Of a stretch of DNA of 64,000 nucleotides, positions 58,676-64,000 are shown piece after piece. The translations under genes and the position numbers were made by a program. The DNA lies in contig JANQPM010000043.1 in assembly GCA_028289465.1 (NCBI GenBank), positions 1-64,000 of the forward strand, read 5' to 3'. The notes beneath the pieces are model-generated. The model did not search any database. It saw only the letters and a list, made by a program, of their open reading frames with translations, and was not told where the DNA came from. This DNA is from Lysobacterales bacterium. GTDB taxonomy: Bacteria; Pseudomonadota; Gammaproteobacteria; Xanthomonadales; SZUA-36. Every line of letters begins with the position of its first letter. Within the stretch, counting starts at the first letter, position 1.

Positions 58676-60652
58676 TCAGTCCAGCAGGTGTTCGCGCAGG
58701 AATAATATGGCTGCCTGCTGATAGATATCGCGGTTTTCCTTCTTGCGGTAGCCGTGGCCTTCGTTTAGTGCGTTCATATACCAGACCACCTGATCTTGCT
58801 TGCGCAACGCCTCGACGACTTGTTCCGCTTCGGTCACCGGTACGCGGGGGTCGTTCTGGCCCTGCACCACCAGCATTGGGATCTTGATCTTTTCCACGTT
58901 ATTCAGCGGGCTGATTTTTTCCAGGTGAGCGCGCATTGCCGGGTCGCGTTCGTCGCCGTATTCCACCCGCCGCAGATCGCGCCGGTAGTCCTGGGTGTTT
59001 TCCAGGAAGGTCACGAAATTGCTGATGCCGACGATATCGACCGCGGCTTTCAGCCGGTCGCTGAAATGCACCGAGCTGGCCAGTACCATATAGCCGCCGT
59101 AGCTGCCGCCATAGACCGCAACACGGTCTTTATCCAGGTCCGGCTGGGTCGCAATCCAGTCCAGCAGCGCACCGATGTCTTTAACCGAATCTTCGCGCTT
59201 GAAGCCATTGTCCAGGGAAAGATAGGTCTTGCCGTAGCCAGCCGAGCCGCGGACATTCGGGATCACTACCGCCGCGCCAAGCTTGTTCAGCCACATTTGA
59301 TAGGTGCTGCTGAAACCGGGGCGCGACTGGCCTTCCGGTCCGCCATGGATGGAGACGATCACCGGGTGCGGACCTTCGCCGGCCGGTTTGTAGACCCAGG
59401 CCGGAATCTGCCGGGGATGCCCATCTACCTGGTCGAAAGTCGGGAACTGGACCAGTTCCGGTTCGATAAAGCTGCCGGTGTCCAGACCGCCGACCTCGCT
59501 CGTGGTCCACCGGACCAGTTGCGCGGATTCCAGCGGCTGCTTGCCGAGGTTCAGCACAAAGGTATCGCTGGGCGTTTTCGAGGTGTTCAGGGTCATCGCG
59601 ACCCGGCTGTCATCCGGGCTGAAAGTGAATCCGCTGGCCCGGCCGGTCGGAATGTTCTCAATCGGCGCATAGTCCCGGGTTTTGAGATCAATCAGATAAA
59701 CCCGTGAGCGGCCGTTTTCGTTCACGCTGAAAACGCCGCGGCTGCGGTCGTTGCTCAGCGCGCCTTCATCCACGTCCCATGGAATATCGCCGGTAATGAT
59801 CGCCGGTTCCGAGCCGTCTTCCAGCGATTGCCAGGCCAGTTGCCGGAACTCGCCGCCGCGGTCGGTGACGAAATAGAAACCCTCGCCGGCTTTGTCGAAC
59901 GCGATCGGCAGGTTGACGCTGGTCTTGTCGCCGCCGCCGGCCAGACGCCGTTGTTCGCCGCTTTTTGTGTCTACCAGGTGTACCCGGGAGTCCGCGACGC
60001 TGACATAGTTCACGACCAGCAGATGCTGCCCGTTTTCGTCAAAGTCCACACCACCCCACCAAGTGCCGTCCGGGGACTCCAGCACGACTTCGGCGGTTTC
60101 CGGGTTATCCACCTGCATCATCCAGACATCGTTGGAGCGGCCGTTGCGGCGGGTGCTTTGATAGGCGATACGCTCGCCTTTACGGTCCCAGACCACCGCA
60201 CCGTTGCGCGATTCACCGTCGGACAGCATCACCGCTTCGGCATTGGCGGGATCCAGCAGGAAAACCTGCGAAAATTCGCTACCGCCGGCATCCATGGTGA
60301 AAACGAGCTGATTGCTTTCCGGCCGGCGCTGTACCCCGCCCATGGGTTCGTTAAAGAATGTCATCTGCCGGCGTGCGCCGCCCGGATGATCGACCCGGTG
60401 AATCTGGCTGACGTCGCCGAAGCGGGTCGAGATATAAATGCCCTGGCCGTCTTCAGTCCAGTCACGAAAACCGGCCGACCGAACGTTCTGGTAGCGGTTG
60501 AGATCGGCAACGATGGATTGCGGAATTTCCGGAATATCCTCCATCACCAGGTTGCCGTTGTTCGCGGTCCGGCGCTCGATATCCGCTAACGCGCCAGGTC
60601 CCGAGAGCGTCACTAATACGAATAGCGCACTGAGCAAGATCACCGGTTTCAT
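58676..60652 (-). CDS. Secreted S9-family prolyl oligopeptidase-like peptidase
   Basis: A 658-residue enzyme with a Sec signal (residues 1-23). A TolB/WD-like beta-propeller fills about residues 40-390. A C-terminal alpha/beta hydrolase peptidase domain has the nucleophile S517 in YGGSYGGYM, D601 in VVQGQNDPRVP and H633 in LNEGHGYRKK, all of the family triad. It is an acylaminoacyl- or dipeptidyl-peptidase type enzyme, probably periplasmic. The peptides released would suit import by the Opp system. It is divergent from the gene at 60816. Confidence 0.93.
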   Translation of the reverse strand: MKPVILLSALFVLVTLSGPGALADIERRTANNGNLVMEDIPEIPQSIVADLNRYQNVRSAGFRDWTEDGQGIYISTRFGDVSQIHRVDHPGGARRQMTFFNEPMGGVQRRPESNQLVFTMDAGGSEFSQVFLLDPANAEAVMLSDGESRNGAVVWDRKGERIAYQSTRRNGRSNDVWMMQVDNPETAEVVLESPDGTWWGGVDFDENGQHLLVVNYVSVADSRVHLVDTKSGEQRRLAGGGDKTSVNLPIAFDKAGEGFYFVTDRGGEFRQLAWQSLEDGSEPAIITGDIPWDVDEGALSNDRSRGVFSVNENGRSRVYLIDLKTRDYAPIENIPTGRASGFTFSPDDSRVAMTLNTSKTPSDTFVLNLGKQPLESAQLVRWTTSEVGGLDTGSFIEPELVQFPTFDQVDGHPRQIPAWVYKPAGEGPHPVIVSIHGGPEGQSRPGFSSTYQMWLNKLGAAVVIPNVRGSAGYGKTYLSLDNGFKREDSVKDIGALLDWIATQPDLDKDRVAVYGGSYGGYMVLASSVHFSDRLKAAVDIVGISNFVTFLENTQDYRRDLRRVEYGDERDPAMRAHLEKISPLNNVEKIKIPMLVVQGQNDPRVPVTEAEQVVEALRKQDQVVWYMNALNEGHGYRKKENRDIYQQAAILFLREHLLD

Positions 60653-60756
60653 ATCGTCTCCTGAAAATCTGCGGGCCGAAGGTTTGCGCAGTATAGCGGA
60701 ATCGCGCCAATGGATCGGAATAAGCGGTCAGAAGGTTTTCGGTCACCGGTATAGTG

Positions 60757-60772
60757 TGTTATATTGGTAACA
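60757..60772. promoter_or_regulatory. Possible operator between the S9 peptidase and hypothetical gene
   Basis: Inverted repeat TGTTA-TATTGG-TAACA, overlapping a region with TATAGT (60750-60755), in the divergent interval. Weak evidence; it is noted because the gene downstream is otherwise unregulated in appearance. Confidence 0.25.
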
Positions 60773-60815
60773 ACATAACAAATATCAATCTCTATATCAC
60801 GACAGGAGGAAAATT

Positions 60816-61265
60816 GTGGCGATCACCATTAAAGTGGATTCGGCCACCAGCCCCGATGAAATCACCAGTCCCAATGAAATCATCAGCGCGCTTGAAAACG
60901 GCAGCTATCAGGCCGGGGAGTTCAATCATGCCGCTCATGTACAGACTGCCTGGGCCTATCTCAGTCGCGATGGATTTGACGCGGGCAGTACACGTTTTAT
61001 TACCGAGATTCAGCGGTTTGCGACGCTGCAGGGCGCGCCGGAGAAATACCACGAGACGGTGACGCGCGCGTTGCTGCAGTTGATCTGGATGCATATGAAA
61101 ATGCATCCGTGCCAGGATTATTCGGCGTTTCAACAGGCCAACCCGGCGTTGTACGGCGACACCAGACGGTTGCTGCTTCAGCACTATTCCAGCACGCGCC
61201 TGCAAAGCGCCCGGGCCAAAACGACCTATCTGGCCCCGGATATCAGGCCGCTGCCGAGCGCTTGA
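60816..61265 (+). CDS. Conserved-looking small protein of unknown function
   Basis: A 149-residue soluble protein with a helical core containing FNHAAHVQTAWAYLSRDGF, then ITEIQRFATLQGAPEKYHET and LLQLIWMHMKMHPCQDYSAF. The histidine-rich helices (HAAHVQ, H in YHETV, HMKMHP) could form a metal or ligand site. The start is GTG at 60816 with a very strong AGGAGGAAAA upstream. I do not recognise a named family. It converges on the ABC exporter. Confidence 0.7.
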   Translation: MAITIKVDSATSPDEITSPNEIISALENGSYQAGEFNHAAHVQTAWAYLSRDGFDAGSTRFITEIQRFATLQGAPEKYHETVTRALLQLIWMHMKMHPCQDYSAFQQANPALYGDTRRLLLQHYSSTRLQSARAKTTYLAPDIRPLPSA

Positions 61266-61305
61266 CGATACGGTAGTAATCCGTCCTCAGGTTTAATCCC
61301 GACAC

Positions 61306-63072
61306 TCAATCCAGGAACTGCAGGCGGGCCAGGTTCCGGTAAAGCTGATTGGTTTCCACCAGGTCCCGGTGTACGCCTTCGGCAACGATGCGGCCGCGGT
61401 CCAGCACCAGAATCCGATCCGCTTTGCGCACCGTGGCCAGCCGGTGCGCGATGACCAGCGTGGTGCGATCCTGCATGATCTCGTCGAGCGCCTGTTGCAC
61501 CAGCCGCTCGCTTTCTGCATCCAGCGAACTGGTGGCTTCGTCCAGCAGTAGAATAGGCGGGTCGGTCAGCAGCGCCCGGGCAATGGAAAGGCGCTGGGCC
61601 TGACCGCCGGACAGGCGTACGCCGCGCTCGCCCAGATAAGTGTCGTAGGCCTCACTCAGATCCTCGATGAATTCATGCGCATGCGCGGCTATCGCGGCCT
61701 GCTCGACCTGTGGTCTCGAGCTGCCCGGTTTACCGTAGCGGATGTTTTCCAGCGCATCGCTGGAAAAGATCGTGACGTCCTGTGCAACCAACGCCATCTG
61801 CTGCCGCAGGTCGTCCAGTCTTAGCTGCCTGATGTCCGTGCCGTCCAGCGTGATACAGCCTTCGATCGGATCGTAAAAGCGCAGCAGTAACTGGAACAGT
61901 GTCGATTTTCCCGCGCCGGAAGGTCCGACGACCGCCACCGTATGCCCTGGCTCGATGTTCAGATCCACCGCCTGCAGCACCGGTCGGTCCGGCCGGCTGG
62001 GATAAGCGAAAGACACGTTCTCGAGCTGAATACGGCCCCGGGCCGGCAGCGCCAGGGGCGCCGGCGTGGCCGGGTCGCGAATATCGGCCTGCATATTCAG
62101 CAGTTCGGTGATGCGCTCCAGCGCGCCGGCCGCACGCTGCAGTTCACCGATAACCTGGGTCAGCGCGCCCATGGTGGTTGCGGCCAGAATCGCATACAGC
62201 ACAAACTGGCTGAGTTCGCCGGCTGTCATGCTGCCGGCGATTACCGAACTGGCACCTTTCCAGAGCACCAGCACGATACCGCCAAAAACCATGATAACGA
62301 CCGCGATACTCATCAGGGTCTCGGCCCCGATGCGCTTTACATTGGTTCGAAAAGCGCTGTTCACGGCCTGGCCGAAGCGATCGGTCTCGCGCGGACCCTG
62401 GGCATAGGCCTGGACCGTCTGCACCGCATTAATGGTCTCGGTGGCCATGGCCGAACAGTCGGCAATGCGGTCCTGTGCGGCCTTGGACAACTTGCGCACC
62501 CGGCGCCCGGCAATCACGATCGGCAGGATGATCGCCGGAATCACCAGTCCGATCAGGCCGGCCAGCTTCGGGCTGGAGATAATCATCATCAGCACCGACC
62601 CGATCAGCATGAAAATGCTGCGCAGCGTGATGGAAAATGTGCTGCCGACCACGGTTTCCACCAGAGTGGTGTCGGTGTTGATACGCGACAGCACCTCTCC
62701 GGTACGCGTGGTCTCGAAAAAGGCCGGCGACATGCGCATCACTTTGCGATAAACCGCATCCCTGAGATCTGCAACAACCCGCTGGCCGAGCCAGGAAACC
62801 CAGAAATAGCGCAGACCGGTAAACAGCGCCATCGCGACCGCGACGATGAACATCAGGCCGAAATAGCGGCTGATCGCATCCTGATTTTCGGCCGAAAACC
62901 CAAGGTCGATCATCTGCCGCACCGCGACCGGCAGCGACAGTGTCGCCGCCGCGCCGAGAACCAGAAACAGCAGCGCCAGCGCGATGTAGCGGGTATATGG
63001 CGTAATGTAGGGGACTAGGGTCTTTAGCTGGCCCAGGTTTTTCGACCTGGGCCGCTCCATGGCGTCTGTCAT
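61306..63072 (-). CDS. ABC exporter half-transporter (MsbA/ABCB-like)
   Basis: A 588-residue protein with a six-helix transmembrane domain (about residues 20-320) and an ATPase domain after about residue 345. The ATPase has Walker A GPSGAGKSTLFQLLLRFYDP, signature LSGGQAQRLSIARALL, Walker B PILLLDEATSSLD and H-loop LVIAHRLATVR. It homodimerises to export lipids, glycans or drugs. There is no substrate clue in the neighbours (S10 peptidase upstream and a small unknown protein downstream). Confidence 0.92.
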   Translation of the reverse strand: MTDAMERPRSKNLGQLKTLVPYITPYTRYIALALLFLVLGAAATLSLPVAVRQMIDLGFSAENQDAISRYFGLMFIVAVAMALFTGLRYFWVSWLGQRVVADLRDAVYRKVMRMSPAFFETTRTGEVLSRINTDTTLVETVVGSTFSITLRSIFMLIGSVLMMIISSPKLAGLIGLVIPAIILPIVIAGRRVRKLSKAAQDRIADCSAMATETINAVQTVQAYAQGPRETDRFGQAVNSAFRTNVKRIGAETLMSIAVVIMVFGGIVLVLWKGASSVIAGSMTAGELSQFVLYAILAATTMGALTQVIGELQRAAGALERITELLNMQADIRDPATPAPLALPARGRIQLENVSFAYPSRPDRPVLQAVDLNIEPGHTVAVVGPSGAGKSTLFQLLLRFYDPIEGCITLDGTDIRQLRLDDLRQQMALVAQDVTIFSSDALENIRYGKPGSSRPQVEQAAIAAHAHEFIEDLSEAYDTYLGERGVRLSGGQAQRLSIARALLTDPPILLLDEATSSLDAESERLVQQALDEIMQDRTTLVIAHRLATVRKADRILVLDRGRIVAEGVHRDLVETNQLYRNLARLQFLD

Positions 63073-63163
63073 CAGCCTGTTCTGAATATGATTTGCTTAG
63101 AACATGGGGGTGGGCCGGCCGCGATCAAGCAAGTGCGGCGCGGCCAGCGATCTTTACAGGTTG

Positions 63164-64000
63164 TCAGCGAAGAGCCGCGCGGATAAACGCGGTGGTGTCG
63201 GCTTTCAGCTTGTCCAGCGACGGTGGGTGGATATACATCATGTGGCCGGCTTCGTAGTAGTGCATTTCGATATTGTTCTGCAGGTCGGCTTCCAGCCCCA
63301 GATGATCCATGGTGTATTCGGTTGCGAAGAACGGTGTTGCAAGATCGTAGTAACCGTTCGCGACAAAGATTTTCAGGTGCGGGTTCTTGCTGATTGCTTC
63401 GCGCAGGTCTTCGGCAACGTTCACATAGCCCGTGCGGTTCGGAACCTCCCAGTTCCACGCCCGGTTTACCTTGCCGCTGAGAATCTGGTATTCCCGGTCT
63501 TCCTGATAGCCCAACTCGCCGCGTACGTAGGCATTCAGTGCGGCCGTATACGGACCGAGAATCGCGGTATAGCTCGGGTCGTGCTGAAAGCGCTCGCCGG
63601 CGGCATCCGCATCGATGCCGGTATAGCGGGAATCCAGCCGTCCGGCGGTGCGCCGCCGGTCGCGCAGCAGCTCCTTGGTAAAGCGAAAGATGCTGATCCG
63701 CAGATTGGCTTGTTCGATATAGTCGGTGTCGAGCCCGATCATTTCGGAAAGCCGTCCGGCGATTTCAGCGCGTTCGGCCGCACTGAGCCGGCTGCCTTTC
63801 ATCAGCGCCTGGGCATAATCGCCCTGCGCGAACTGCCGCACCCGCGCCAGGAATGCACCGAGGTCTTCAGCCCGTTCAGGCAGCGCATTGTGGTACCACG
63901 CGGTGGCGGCGTAGGTCGGAAGAAATGTGATATACGGCAGGTCGTTGCCGGCTTCGAACCGCGCGGTCTGGAAGTTGAGGATAGAAGAAACCAGCATCAC
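63164..64000 (-). CDS. S10-family serine carboxypeptidase-like protein, partial
   Basis: The C-terminal 278 residues of a larger enzyme; the reading frame runs off the right window edge, so the N-terminus and catalytic serine are not seen. LMLVSSILNFQTARFEAGND and LPTYAATAWYHNALPER are family hallmarks. The Asp of the triad is probable in VANGYYDLATPFFATEY, and the His in YYEAGHMMYIHPPSLDKL. It is likely periplasmic and works alongside the M1 and S9 enzymes to degrade peptides. Confidence 0.86.
   Translation of the reverse strand: MMLVSSILNFQTARFEAGNDLPYITFLPTYAATAWYHNALPERAEDLGAFLARVRQFAQGDYAQALMKGSRLSAAERAEIAGRLSEMIGLDTDYIEQANLRISIFRFTKELLRDRRRTAGRLDSRYTGIDADAAGERFQHDPSYTAILGPYTAALNAYVRGELGYQEDREYQILSGKVNRAWNWEVPNRTGYVNVAEDLREAISKNPHLKIFVANGYYDLATPFFATEYTMDHLGLEADLQNNIEMHYYEAGHMMYIHPPSLDKLKADTTAFIRAALR

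Overview
The window reads as a moderately G+C-rich gammaproteobacterial chromosome segment. Three gene orders support this: rpmB-rpmG with radC, coaBC, dut and algC; rsmG-parA-parB-atpI-atpBEFHAGDC; and the secreted-peptidase repertoire. Two or more REP-like repeat families are scattered between genes, a habit of several gammaproteobacterial lineages. I cannot assign a genus.

Layout. Positions 1-13.7 kb hold a PLP-dependent Cys/Met enzyme cut by the left edge, an EamA transporter, a secreted serine hydrolase, an M1 aminopeptidase lipoprotein, an esterase-like phytase-family protein, an SRPBCC protein, mutM, an orphan hyuA, rpmB-rpmG, an M23 peptidase and radC. Positions 13.8-18.7 kb hold coaBC-dut-algC, with a membrane-anchored AlgC, followed by an RluE-like pseudouridine synthase. 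Positions 19-28 kb hold a small exported protein, gshA and a complete oligopeptide ABC importer with two tandem substrate-binding proteins. Positions 28.1-38.6 kb hold rsmG, parAB and the F1Fo ATP synthase operon. The operon is interrupted between atpB and atpE by three 115-bp direct repeats carrying hairpins.

Positions 38.6-53.7 kb form an accessory island. It contains two exported proteins sharing a fibre-like sequence module (one with a peptidase S74 intramolecular chaperone domain), methyltransferases, glycosyltransferases, two sulfotransferases, galE, a CmcI-like protein and a two-domain methyltransferase in visibly AT-richer DNA, and a decayed duplicate of a glycosyltransferase/sulfotransferase pair. 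The likely theme is decoration (glycosylation, sulfation, methylation) of a surface polymer or fibre.

Positions 53.7-58.6 kb carry a self-contained module: a YtrA-type GntR regulator under a palindromic operator that abuts its start codon, an ABC ATPase, and two tandemly duplicated membrane proteins with large extracytoplasmic domains. Positions 58.6-64 kb hold an S9 peptidase, a small conserved protein, an ABC exporter half-transporter and an S10-like carboxypeptidase cut by the right edge.

The most noteworthy signal is a dispersed hairpin family (at least seven copies). Its flanks are conserved (GGCTTCT and AACCGCC) while the central stem changes on both arms so that pairing is kept. It occurs inside the atp operon, after parB and beside the decayed gene pair.
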